A stretch of DNA of 64,000 nt from Cryptomeria japonica (taxonomy: Eukaryota > Streptophyta > Pinopsida > Cupressales > Cupressaceae). The notes beneath the pieces were generated by a model. The model saw only the letters and a list, made by a program, of their open reading frames with translations. It made no database searches and had not been told where the DNA came from. Below, piece by piece: positions 33,982 to 45,002 of this stretch. Within the stretch, counting starts at the first letter, position 1, and each line of letters begins with the position of its first letter. The stretch spans positions 342,637,793 to 342,701,792 of the forward strand of contig NC_081408.1 in the NCBI RefSeq assembly GCF_030272615.1, read 5' to 3'. A program made the position numbers and the translations under genes.

Positions 33982-35019
33982 ATGATGAAGAGGGAAGGTC
34001 CAAAGTTCAACAGAGACAATTTTAAAATATGGAAAGACGGAATGGAGATATACATCAGAAGCATGGGTGCTCAGCACTAGAGCTATGTTGAAAATGCCTA
34101 TGCTATTCCTACTGGCACTCTCACCGATGATCAAAAGAGAGAGATCCGGGAGAATGGGCAAGTCATGGAAGCCCTAATCAACAACTTATCTGACATTGAG
34201 TTTATCAATGTCCAGGATAAAGAAAATCCCAAAGAAGTATGGGATACTCTTGAGAAAATCTATGACAGTGATGAGCATGTAAAACAAGCTAAGGAAGAAA
34301 GCCTTAGAGGGAAGTTTGAAGACATACGGATGGTTGAAGGTGAGACCATTCAAAAATATGGAATAAGAATCAAGACTATTGCTGGAGACATCAAGAGTTT
34401 AGGAGGGAAAATGAAAGATTCTACTATTATTAGTAAATTCCTGAGGTCCTTATTACCAGTCTATGCAATAAGGGTTGATGCTATTCAGGAGTTGAGATCA
34501 ATAGATAAGACTAAGGTATCCCTAGACTCCATCATTGCAAAATTAACAGCCTATGAGCTAAATAGTTTTGATGGCAGTGTTCAGAAGACTGAATCAGCTT
34601 TTAGAGCATTTGTTGCACCATCCAGAAAAGGAAAAGAAGCAAGCACCAGCGGTGAACCAAGACAGAGCAGAGAAATGGATGATGAGGAGATTCTGATGGA
34701 ATTTGAAGCTCTTCTTGCCAAGAGACTTCCTAAGGGAACTGGCAAATACAGAGGTAAGCTTCCTTTGAAATGCTTCTCTTGTAACCGGATAGGACACATT
34801 GCTATAAACTGTCCTAATGGTGACAACAAGGACAAACCAAATAGGTTCAAGAAATTCAAAGGAGGAAACTGGAGAAACTGTTTTGTAGCAGTTGATGAAG
34901 GTGTCATAGATGAGGAATCAGAAGATGAAGAAAATGAAGATATTGTGTTTATTGCAGTCAAGGAGGATGTGTCAGACAAGAAGGCTCTTGTCTCCCACTT
35001 TGATAATTACAATGAGTAG
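33982..35019 (+). pseudogene. Copia-1 gag with CCHC zinc knuckle, two stops
   Basis: Start at the first of two adjacent ATGs (33982; MMKREGPKFNRDNFKIWKDG), the same as Copia-2. TAG stops occur at 34078-34080 (Cys in Copia-2) and 35017-35019 (Trp in Copia-2). The Copia gag domain includes EVWDTLEKIYDSDEHVKQAK, SLRGKFEDIRM and LRSLLPVYAIRVDAIQELRS. A complete CCHC knuckle CFSCNRIGHIAINC lies at 34771-34812 and is followed by an acidic tail. Gag packages the RNA; the knuckle binds it. In the copia arrangement gag runs in frame into the protease. Confidence 0.93.
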
Positions 35020-36400
35020 ATTATTGGTAGTGTTTGTTCTCACCATATTACTGGTGACCAGAGCAAGTTTATATCTTTGGAAGGGTATGATGATGGTGTG
35101 GTTCATTTTGGTAATGATGCACCATGTATGGTCAAAGGCAGAGGGTCCATCTGTCTAAATGGAAAGAGTAGTGCTGACAATGTGTATTGGGTGGAAGGTC
35201 TCAGACACAATCTATTTAGTGTTGCCCAGCTGAATGACAGTGGACTCACTCTGGAATTCAAAAATGGAGTGTGCAAAATCAAAGGAAAGAATGGTGAACT
35301 GATGGCCACCGGTATGCAGACCAAAGGTAACTTATTTTAGCTGAATGCAAATATAAGTACATGCCTTATGGCTAAGTTTGATGATAGCTGGATATGGCAT
35401 AGGAGACTCTGCCATGTAAACTTTGATAACATAGTAAAGGCCAGTAAGATTAAGGCAGTTAGAGGACTACCGATGCTGAGCAAACCAGAAAATCCTTTGT
35501 GCAGAGAATGTCAACTGGATAAAATGTCTTCCTCAACCTTCAAAGGTAAATCTTTCACTGCTGACAACTTGATCTTGTGCATACTGATTTGTGTGGCCCT
35601 ATGAAAACTAGGAGTGTGCAGGGAGATAGGTATTTTATGATTCTTACAGATGATTTCTCAAGAATGATGTGGGTCACATTCTTGAAGGACAAGTCTAAAG
35701 CCTTTGGAAAGTTCAAAGCTTCCAGAGCACTGGTAGAAAAGGAAATTGGTAGAAGAATCAAATGCCTTAGAACTGATCAAGGAGGAGAATTCACTTCCAG
35801 TGAATTCAACAAATATTGTGAAGAAAATGGCATCAAGAGGCAACCGTCTACCCCCCGGACTCCACAACAGAATGGCCTAGCAGAGAGAAACAACCAGACT
35901 GTGGTTGAAGTGGCTAGAACCATGTTGATCCAAGGAAAGGTCGCTCACACATTTTGGAGAGAAGCAGTGAGCACTGCAGTCTACATAATGAACCGGGTAC
36001 TCATCAAGAAAGGAAAGGATAAGACTCCTTATGAGTACTAGACTGGTAAGACACCTATGGTAAGCTACTTTGGAGTATTTGGTAGCAAATGCTATATCAA
36101 GAGGAGTGAACATCAGAGCAAGTTCGATGCAAAATGTGATGAAGGAATATTCCTAGGATATTCCACAAAAAGTAAAGCTCTCAAATGTTTCAATAATAGG
36201 ACTCAGAGAATCGTTGAAAGCATCAATGTTAGGGTTGATGAAAACTTTGAGAAATCAAAGGGAATCGGCAGTAAGAAAGTAGTAGATGAACCAGTAGTAA
36301 CTATTGGGGAACCGATTGCAAATCAGCCCAGTACCAGTAATTGTGCTCCTACACCGGTAGATGTTGATGTTGATGAAGATGAGGATGATGAAGAAAAGCA
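35020..36400 (+). pseudogene. Copia-1 protease and integrase, frameshifted
   Basis: The protease site reads IIGSVCSHH where Copia-2 has IIDSGCSHH: the catalytic aspartate is glycine (35026-35028) and the next glycine is valine. After a TAG at 35338-35340 the integrase zinc-binding region follows (WHRRLCHVN ... CRECQ). A 4-base deletion near 35570 relative to Copia-2 shifts the frame. The core then reads [25 protein letters not shown] and QQNGLAERNNQT, so the D-D-E residues are present. A TAG replaces Trp at 36039-36041. The segment ends in an acidic linker (DVDVDEDEDDEEKQEE, about 36360-36410). Confidence 0.92.
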
Positions 36401-38069
36401 AGAGGAAGCTGTTAAGAACATACCTAGGTATGTCAAACTCAATCATGATCCAAAGCAGATCATAGGAGACAAATATGCGGGAATTCTCACAAGAAGAAAG
36501 GTTAGAGAAAGCTCATGTATGATCTCTAAATTTGAGCCTAAATCATTCAAAGAGGCACATAAAGATGAAGACTGGATCAAGGCAATGGAGGAGGAACTTG
36601 ACTAGATAGAAAATAATGGTACATGGCCTTTGGTACCCAGACTGGAGCATAAAAATGTCATTGGAACCAAATGGGTTTTTAGAAATAAGCTAAATGAGGA
36701 TGGCACAGTGGTAAGGAACAAAGCCAGACTAGTATGTAAAGGATATGCCCAAGAAGAAGGAGAAGACTATGGAGAAACCTTTGCTCTAGTAGCAAGATTG
36801 GAAGGAGTTCGTATGCTTCTTGCAGATGCAACTTTTAAAGGATTCAAGGTATACCAAATGGATGTAAAATCTGCATTTTTAAATGGAATACTTGAAGAGG
36901 AGGTGTATATAGAGCAACTATATGGGTTTGCCCTATCAGAAGACAATGACATGGTGTGTAGGCTACATAAAGCCTTGTATGGACTTAAGCAGGCACCAAG
37001 AGCATGGTATGAACACTTGCATTCCCATCTTGTGAAGATTGGATTTGAAAGAACAAGTGAAGATAGCAATATCTACTTGAAATCAGAAGGAGATCAGATT
37101 CTGATCTATGAAGTATTTGTTGATGACATAATATTTAGTGGAGATGACAAGATGAGTCATGACTTTGCATATGAGAAGAAAAAGGCGTTTGAAATGTCAC
37201 TCATAGGGGAGATTAAGTTCTTCATCGGATTGCAAATTTAGCAAATGAAAAATGGAATCTTTATTACTCAGTCCAAGTATGTCAAAGAAGTGTTGAAGAC
37301 CTTTGGCATGGAAGACAGTAAACCGGTTGGTACACCAATGGTGACCGGTTGTAAACTATCAAAAGAAGATGACTCTGCATTGGTAAATGAGAAGGAATAC
37401 CGATCAATGATTGGTAAGTTGCATTATGTAGTGCATAGCAGCCCGGACATTGCACATGCAGTGGGTATTACCGCTCGGTTTCAGAAAATCCCAAGAGAAT
37501 CTCACCTAGTAGCAGTCAAGCGAATTCTTAGATATCTGAAGGGAACTATTGACTATGGATTATGGTATCCATACAATAATGATTTCAACCTGAAAGTGTT
37601 CACAAATGTTGATTGAGCTGGTAATGTAGATGACCGGAAGAGCACAACCGGTGGTGCATTCTTTCTCGATGGTAGACTGGTCTCATGGATGAGTAACAAG
37701 CAGAGTTGTATCTCTCAATCTACAACAGAAGTGGAGTATGTTGCAGCTTTTATGAACTGCACCCAGACTATTTGGATGAAGCATGTATTGAATGGTTTCA
37801 AAGTTCCTATATCTGAACCGATAAGTATATTCTGTGACAATACAAGTGCAATTAACATTTCCAAGAATCCGGTTTTACATGCTAGAACCAAGCACTTTGA
37901 ACTCAAGTATCATTTCTTGAGGGAAAAGGTTCAGAACAAAGAGGTGGTATTGGAACATGTTTCCAGTAAGGAGAAGTTAGCAGACATATTCACCAAGCCT
38001 CTACCGAAGGTTACCTTTACCTATCTGAGAGGTGAATTAGGGGTGTTGCCTCTTCAAGAGGTAAATTAA
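36401..38069 (+). pseudogene. Copia-1 reverse transcriptase and RNase H, three stops
   Basis: Copia RT motifs are clear: [52 protein letters not shown] and the active site EVFVDDIIF (about 37110-37135). Stops are TAG at 36603-36605 (Gln in Copia-2), TAG at 37239-37241 (also present in Copia-2) and TGA at 37614-37616 (Trp in Copia-2). RNase H follows: the expected TDVDWAG reads TNVD-stop-AG, so an acidic residue is changed to Asn at 37605-37607; SWMSNKQSCISQST and FTKPLPK are kept. The natural end is the TAA at 38067-38069. Confidence 0.92.
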
Positions 38070-38306
38070 AAGTCTATGCTCCACATCAGTCAGGTCTTCT
38101 TCCATTGATATATCATTTCAGGATTGATGTGTTGCACGATGCTACTCCTCAGGGGGTGCAGCATAGTGGAACAGGGCAGCTTGTGCCTCCACTTTGGCAT
38201 TGTTGTCAAAGGGGGAGAAGATTTGAAGTGGGGAAGATATCTGCAAGAAATAGGGAGAAGATGTGATGCAGAAAGAGAGATATCTTTGTATATTGCCATC
38301 AATGCC

Positions 38307-38318
38307 AAAAGGGGAGAT
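38307..38318 (+). other. Copia-1 polypurine tract
   Basis: AAAAGGGGAGAT immediately before the 3' LTR; Copia-2 has the equivalent AAAGGGGGAGAT. Confidence 0.85.
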
Positions 38319-39816
38319 TGTTGGCATATGTACAAAGCATGATGACATGTTAATACTGTATGTTGTCATTGATGTCAATATGCTGAGTGAACCAGTATAT
38401 TCAAGTTAAGAAACTGACAAAGAGAACCGGTATGATGTTGTGAACCGACATATGTGAAAAAGTGAAGCGGTATGCTTGTCCAAGTGAACCGGTATGTCGC
38501 AAAGAGAACAAGAGAACCGGTATGATGTTGTGAATCGAAACCGGTATGTCAGAACGAGAATCGGTATATGGAATGTTTTGTATCAAGGGTTCATATGGCA
38601 TGACTACCAGTTGGTAGTCTCAGTCTTAGGGTTTCCAGTTGAATTGAGCATTGTAATGGAGGTCAAATCGTGTCGCCATGTCAGCCTTGTGCGCGTGAAG
38701 GATCTTGCATGAAGGAGATTAATCCTATCTATCTCGGGAATGTGTGAAGTCTCTGCAAACAGTGGAGAACGCGTGATGGGTTATCGCCTCCAAGAAGTAG
38801 TGAAGAATGAATGATGGAGAATATCTTGAGATCTGTTCAAGACCATTGTATTCAAATGCAAAGTGTTCAATGGTCAGGATTGAACTGACTAAACTTCTCA
38901 ACCTAAGTGTTTAGGGTTTAGGGTTTATGTTACCGACCTATCTGTTTCCTGTAAGGTCGATGTTGTGTTTCATGTTGAAGTTGTAGGCAAATGTCGCGTG
39001 TGTATCTATGTGCAGAGGTACGTGATTCTTGCCATACTAGTGGAGAGGATTGATACCTGCATAGTTTGTGTGCAGAAGGAAGGAACTAAAGCAGATCTGA
39101 ATTGGCATTGAGTGCTATTACCAGATCATTGTGATACCTGTTGATCTCTAACCACTTCAACAGTTGGAAAATCCCTTAATAGGGTAGCTTTAACCAGCTT
39201 GCTCTAAATCCTTTAACAGGGTGACTCAAAGCCATTGAGTTCATAAAATCCTCTAACATGGTAACCTCTAACAGGGTTTAACCCTTAACCAAGTATTCTA
39301 GCCATCCCTTAACCGAGTGATCCCTAACAGGATCGGTTCCTAACACAACCTAATGTAACAGTCTTTAACCGGACCTGGCTCCTAATAGAGAAGACTTCTA
39401 AAGAGTTCAAAAATAGCTTGTGGGTATTCATCCCCATCGTGCTTTTTCCCAGTTGGGTTTCCATGTGAAAAAATGTGTGTGTCATGTGTGATGCCTCTTT
39501 CATGTGATGTTTTGTTATTTCTTGTTTAGTGGTAAATCATTGTATCTCTGATGATAGATTATTTGTTTATGCATAAGGACAAAGTGGAAATGAGGGAGTA
39601 GGTTGTATGGAAAGCTAAGAAGATTGACCGGTTCATGTCTTTCACAGTTGCATTGTGTTTAACCGGTAGTAATTTGGTTCGAACTGGTGTTAGGGATTGC
39701 TAGTAGTTTATAGTCTGCAATCAAACCGGTTCAGGAATTTTTTTTGTGCCTATACTGATTCACCCCCCCCCTCTCAGTACTGGTTTGGTACTCACTGTTC
39801 ATCATTGAGTTATCAT
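38319..39816 (+). repeat. Copia-1 3' LTR
   Basis: TGTTGGCATATGTACAAAG ... GAGTTATCA, collinear with the 5' LTR. Differences include a 6-base insertion (AACAAG) near 38508 and several ACCGGT sites changed by C-T exchange. Confidence 0.95.
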
Positions 39817-39821
39817 CACTA
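39817..39821. repeat. Target-site duplication of Copia-1, right copy
   Basis: TCACT, identical to 32413-32417. Confidence 0.95.
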
Positions 39822-41793
39822 TCCCAATCAATTCTATCCTTTGCAAGGGTATCATCACGTTGAATTTCAAAAATAAAACATTCATTTTTCAACATTTGTA
39901 GTTCTTATTAGCACATGCCTTGTTATCATTTAAATTCATAGAATGAGGGACATTAATAACCGGTTGATACAAACAAGGAACATAGACATTTTGGTCCAGA
40001 TGTGGTACGTTACCATGCTGATCATGCTTTATATTATCCTTGTTCATCAAACTCAATACATCAGCATTCTTAATATCCCATTCATGGAAAAGAATGCATA
40101 CTTCTAGCTTAAGCAAATCCTTAGCTAAATTTTTCTCATTCAGACTTACATCCACCTGAAAAACATCCATTTGTCGTCTGAAATAATCATCACACAACCC
40201 ATGCCTCTTATCTTCCTCATGAAATAACTTTTCACAACACATGCTACTGATGTTGGCAACTTCATCAACATCAAAAATTGTTCAATACAAGGGGAAACTT
40301 CAACATTTTCATCAATGACATCAACACTATGAACATTTATATCAAAGGCAAAGAACTCCATATCCAGTTCATGTATACCATCAACATTCGCATCCTCTTC
40401 ATGGTATGTCAAACTTTGAAAACATTCAAATATAGGTTCATTTAAATCTGAAAAATGAAACATTATCTGCACTTTCACATTTGTTTTTATCTTTAAAAAT
40501 ACTTTCATTTTCAGATTCATAACTGAGATATATAACTTGGTCTCCTCTTATATCATCTTCACGCGATGAATAATAAAAATTCTCATAGGTATCCTCAGCT
40601 ACATGACTGGAATTCATTTTCTGATCGTAAGAAAAGGAATAACTTTTGTCAATATCACTCTTACTCTAAAATTGATCTTCATTGTTCATTTGTACATCTT
40701 CAAAGTCTTGAAAATTGAACTCACTATCCTCATAATCAACAACATTTGGTGATACCTCAGTATTTGGTACATCAACATCAAACACATTAGCAACATGCAA
40801 ATACCGATGGTCATCATAATCATTGTTTTCATTATCATTATCCTTGGGAGATGCATGATTAATTTCATAATTTGCAGCCACATAATCAACATAACCGACA
40901 TAGAAGTCAAATGGTGCATATCCTTTATATCTATCTATCTTTGTAACAGCATTGTCAAAAAATTTCCCACTAATTATTCCATCACTACTATAAGAGACAA
41001 CCAACATTGACAGCAGAGATTCTTGACTCTCATTTAATTTTGAATCACATATATCAACAAGACCATTTTAAACAGCAAAGCATGACACACTTTGACAAGG
41101 AATGTTTTGCTTAGCTTCACATTTACTTTCACCATTGAAGATATTTTGACAAGAAGCAACAACAGACAAAAATTTCTTTGAGATCCCAAACTTTAAGTTG
41201 TTTTCAATGTCTCTATCTGAGTTAAAATCTTCATGCAAATTTTTGGGTTCTTTTTCTCTTAATAAGAAACCCATCTTCTCGTCAAAAGCACTTATATAGA
41301 TTTCCAATAATGCTCCATCATTAAACTTATACTTGCTGGAAAGTTTAGACAATGTTTGTGAAAACCTGATATTAAATGCCAGTACCAATTCATCTTCCCT
41401 GATTTGTATGTACATGAATCCTCTCAGCATATCATAATCACTCAACTTTTCAACAAATTGGGCTATAAAGTCAGCTGTTAGTTCATCCCATGAGGAAATA
41501 CAATTTGTTGGCAAAAAAGAGAACCAATCCCTTGCATCCTCTTTCAATGACTGGACAAATAATTTCATGCACACATCTTCTTGACAAACTTCAAAATCTC
41601 CCATCAAGTCTGGAAATCTTTTCAAATGTAGATGTGTTGATTCTAATTTCTTCCCACTGAATATTGGTAAATACTTTCTAATTTATGTGGGTATAAGATT
41701 TGGGTAACCCAAAATACCTTCAAAGTTCAAAGCAACATAGTAGTTCATTTTAAAACTTCTCTTATAACATGGTTGTGACATTTCACTAGGCAT
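39822..41793 (-). pseudogene. Gag-like protein of the array element, unit B (main part)
   Basis: The start is inferred at the ATG at 41791-41793 (MPSEMSQPCYKRSFKMNYYV). After a stop at about 41683-41685 the conserved IFSGKKLESTHLHLKRFPDL leads into the gag domain (GDFEVCQEDVCMKLFVQSLK, DWFSFLPTNCISSWDELTAD, SDYDMLRGFMYIQIRE). The acidic region is better kept than in unit A: the frame runs on to EDSEFNFQDFEDVQMNNEDQ, where a stop ends it near 40666. Later pieces at 40146-40520 and 39889-40242 are in shifted frames. It is interrupted at 39817 by Copia-1. There is no pol. Confidence 0.75.
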
Positions 41794-42431
41794 GGCTATA
41801 TGTGGAAGTGTACAAGGCTGAAGAACTTCGCTACACATTTCTACTTGCTTCCACAAATAATTGTACAAGCTTGTGTAGAATAACGAAAAACTCAAGCATA
41901 TATCATCATACTGATCTATTCATAACATTGCTTGACATAAAGTTTCTCCAAATTCGCATACTACAACAGAACATATATGTTGGAAACTTCAGCAAAATAG
42001 ATATGCAAATAAATTTGTCATTCCTCTTTTTCCCTCTTTACTAGTGTTGTTCACTTAATGGGAAAACTATTTTACTCATTCAAATTTTCAAAAGAAATTG
42101 TTCTTTATTGAAACTTCTGAAAGTACCTGGATATTTGCATTTGTTGTTCACTTTACTCCTGACTGAAGTTATGAAGGGGACCTCCACATCTCAGGGTTTT
42201 TCTTATAGACTCACCACCTCCCCAAGGAGGAATAAAATTTAAACCACTGATCTTCACTTTGAAACACTTTCAGATTTTTGGGTCAATCTGAAAATGATTT
42301 TCAGGTTTCTAAACTTCTAAGACTCTTCCCCAAATGAATTTTTGCCAGACTCATGGGTTTGTCTGCAATCAACAATGTGAATACAACTTCTCTCAACCTT
42401 ATTGAAAATGCAATTACAAGACACTCTCATT
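41794..42431 (-). other. Leader of array unit B
   Basis: About 640 bases without a gene, collinear with the leader of unit A but lacking about 60 bases found there near 27530-27590. Confidence 0.65.
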
Positions 42432-42448
42432 CCCTAGCAGAGTCACCA
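42432..42448 (-). other. Primer binding site, unit B
   Basis: Minus strand TGGTGACTCTGCTAGGG, a variant of the unit-A site with four differences, at the same distance from the LTR. Confidence 0.75.
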
Positions 42449-42452
42449 GTTT

Positions 42453-42971
42453 TGTTGGTCTCAAAAAATGAGAAACCCAAGTGCACCTGCAATTGATCTA
42501 TGAAATTGCCAATTTCAATCTATGAAGAACCTCAGGAGTTGGACAACATAACATAGGATCCTAGGGGGGGACACCCTTTGATGCATTAAATACAACCAGT
42601 TACAGATATATAGCAGCATCAACAATAAGCAGAGAAATATCATTCCACAAGCTCAACAAGTTAGAAAACACTACAGGTAGGCTAGATCTGTACAAGCAAT
42701 AGATGAATAAGAGCTTGAAATGAAGAGGACACAACACCCAAACATGAATGGAAATAGATTTCTGTAAATTTATATGGTTTTGAAAATATTCCCAAATTCT
42801 TCAAACACCAATGACTTGTTCATTTGGCATGGAGTCACACACAGAACTGCAAATGCAAATCTCAGCTGCAAATCTGTTTTCATTATAAAAATATTCCTGC
42901 ATCAATACCTTATACCAATGCATTACTCAACTCATTCAGAAAATCATCAGATCTTGGATATATATTTCATC
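42453..42971 (-). repeat. LTR 3 of the array, first 519 bases only
   Basis: Starts TGTTGGTCTCAAAAAATGAG as LTR 1 and 2. A stretch of about 35 bases after GGATCCTA is missing relative to the others. It is broken off at 42971 by Tat-3; the remainder should lie beyond the right end of the window. Confidence 0.85.
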
Positions 42972-44458
42972 TGTAGTCACATAAATCTGTCCATTTTATT
43001 TAAATGAATATTTACTATTTATTTGATTAAAAACCTACTAGTCAATCAGTTAATTAAATTAATATTTAATTAATTCATCCTCAAACATTCTCCTATTAAT
43101 TAAATAAATTATTCAATTTATTTCAATTAATTCATTAAACCAAATTCACAATCAATTAAATGAATAAATCCTATTTATTTAATTTAATCCCCTTTCCTCT
43201 TTTAAATAAATAAATAAAATATTTATTTAAACCATTTAACTCCCCCCCACTTGCATTCTCCTACAAATGCAAGTTGCAACCACAAGTTGAAATAAATTAA
43301 TTTTATTTTAATTTAAATCTCATTTTCCCTCACCCACCAAATCCACTTGCAATCCTAAATCCCCTTCTAGACCCTTCTAACCACTTTCTAATCATTCATA
43401 ATTAGCCTAATCCATCCCCTAATTATTGTCAATTATTGTCACATTCCTAAGCAACTTGGAGTCACTTCTCAAAGCCCTCAAAGTCTTTGAAAAGCATTGA
43501 ATGCTTTATGTGTTCAATAAGCTAACCTCTAAAGTCTTCCAAACCACTAATGGCTCTTACATGACCATTAATGGCTCTTACATGACCATTTATGGTTAAC
43601 TCAACTCACCCACATGGTTAGAGACTTTCCCTCTAACTCAACCCTCATATAACCCATGTGTCTCCTCAAGCATTGATTGCTTTGACCATGGTTATCATCA
43701 CTAACTCTTGCACAAGAGTTTATCCATTGGATAAATACATTATTTATTGGATAATGGCTTTATTCTTTCAACTCAACATTAACTTTACCTTCCATGTTAA
43801 CCCTCAAGTCATATCAAGCATTTAATGTGTATTCCCTCTCCTCTCAACCCATCTCTTGTTGACATTTGTCATCCTGGGATTGGGTTGAAAGCCCTCACAT
43901 GGATCTTAAGCCCTTCAATCCTAACCCTTGTTGAGATTTCTCAATCTCAACCCTCCATTGCTCCATTTTACCTATAAATAGAGCTCATTTCTTCATAATC
44001 TAGATCCTGAAAACTCGTATGCATCTAACTTATAGTGAATTTTAGAGAGCATTTAGCATAAGCATTTACATTTACTCTTTTGGACTAAAATCAACACTAG
44101 ATTACCCAATATATCATTTTAGCTTGTTCACATTTGCATTTTCATGATCATTCATTTTATACTCTTGAATCTCTATAAGACATCCAAAAAATAGTGCAAA
44201 AAGCTACTAAGAGCTACACTCGTTTGGGAACTTGGAGAGGAGAGGAACAAGGGAGGAGCAACTATGAGCATCTTGGTTAGCATTTGGAGGAGCGTAGTTT
44301 ATCTATTCTATGTTTGTATTCTTTTTATTTCATCCTCAATATCTCTCTTGATATGCTTGTTTAGAATAATCTTTGGTTGCTAACACAATGTTTTGCTTCT
44401 TGTGTTCTTGTGTGTGTTGCCATCAAACAGATTTTCTAATCCTTTTTGCAGAGCATCA
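42972..44458 (+). repeat. Tat-3 5' LTR, 1487 bp
   Basis: TGTAGTCACATAAATC ... GCAGAGCATCA. U3 begins with AT palindromes (TTAATTAAATTAATATTTAATTAA type) and contains a 21-bp tandem copy (ATGGCTCTTACATGACCATTA, near 43550-43590). The region from the TATA box on is duplicated downstream. Confidence 0.9.
43972..43981 (+). promoter_or_regulatory. TATA box of Tat-3 LTR, first copy
   Basis: CTATAAATAG; the second copy is at 44492-44501. Confidence 0.7.
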
Positions 44459-44460
44459 TT

Positions 44461-44478
44461 TGGTGAATCTAACGTGAA
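44461..44478 (+). other. Tat-3 PBS, first copy
   Basis: TGGTGAATCTAACGTGAA, two bases after the LTR end; diverged from the second copy. Confidence 0.7.
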
Positions 44479-44981
44479 TCAAACACACAACCTATAAATA
44501 GAGCTCATTTCTTCATAATCCAAATCCTAAAAACTCATATGCATCTAACTTATAATGAATTTTAGAGAGCATTTAGCATAAACATTTACATTTACTCTTT
44601 TGGACTAAAATCAACACTAGATTACCTAATATATCATTTTAGCTTGTTCACATTTGCATTTTCATGATCATTCAGTTTATACTCTTGAATCTCCATAAGA
44701 CATCCAAAAAATAGCTCAAAAAGCTACTGAGAGCTACACTCATTTGCGAACTTGGAGAGGAGAGGAACAAGGGAGGGGCAACTATGAGCATCTTGGTTAG
44801 CATTTGGAGGAGTATAGTTTATCTACTCTATGTTTGTGTGCTTTTTATTTCATGCTCAGTATCTCTCTTGATATGCCTGTTTAGAATAATCTTTGGTTGC
44901 TAACACTAACATTTTGCTTCTGGTGTTCTTGTGTGTGTTGCCATCAAACAAATTTTCTAATCCTTTTTGCAGAGCATCATT

Positions 44982-45002
44982 TGGTGAACCCGACGTGAAT
45001 CC
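44982..45002 (+). other. Tat-3 PBS, second copy
   Basis: TGGTGAACCCGACGTGAATC at the end of the duplicated U5; better looking than the first copy. The tRNA was not identified. Confidence 0.7.

Larger units (their letters stand above)
32418..39816 (+). mobile_element. Copia-1: complete but defective Ty1/copia element
   Basis: It has two LTRs of 1493 and 1498 bp, an initiator-Met-type PBS, gag, protease, integrase, reverse transcriptase and RNase H in the copia order, a polypurine tract and a perfect 5-bp target duplication. The first 250 bases of the two LTRs differ at roughly 5-6 per cent of positions by eye, so the insertion is not recent. The reading frame has seven in-frame stops and a 4-base deletion. 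It is inserted in the gag-like gene of array unit B, in opposite orientation. Confidence 0.95.
20360..42971 (-). mobile_element. Array of a gag-only non-autonomous LTR element: LTR-int-LTR-int-LTR
   Basis: The same TGTTGGTCTCAAAA start occurs at 20360, 27768 and 42453. Before the second and third, the plus strand carries the complement of a gypsy PBS (TGGCGACTCTGTTGGGG at 27747-27763; a variant at 42432-42448), so these are LTR ends on the minus strand. The inferred other LTR end is a pure polypurine tract followed by TG, in both units. Units are 7.4 kb and about 7.3 kb without Copia-1. The internal part encodes only a gag-like protein; no protease, RT or integrase motif is present, so mobility would need proteins from another gypsy element. 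Copia-1 interrupts the second unit and Tat-3 the third LTR. Confidence 0.8.
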
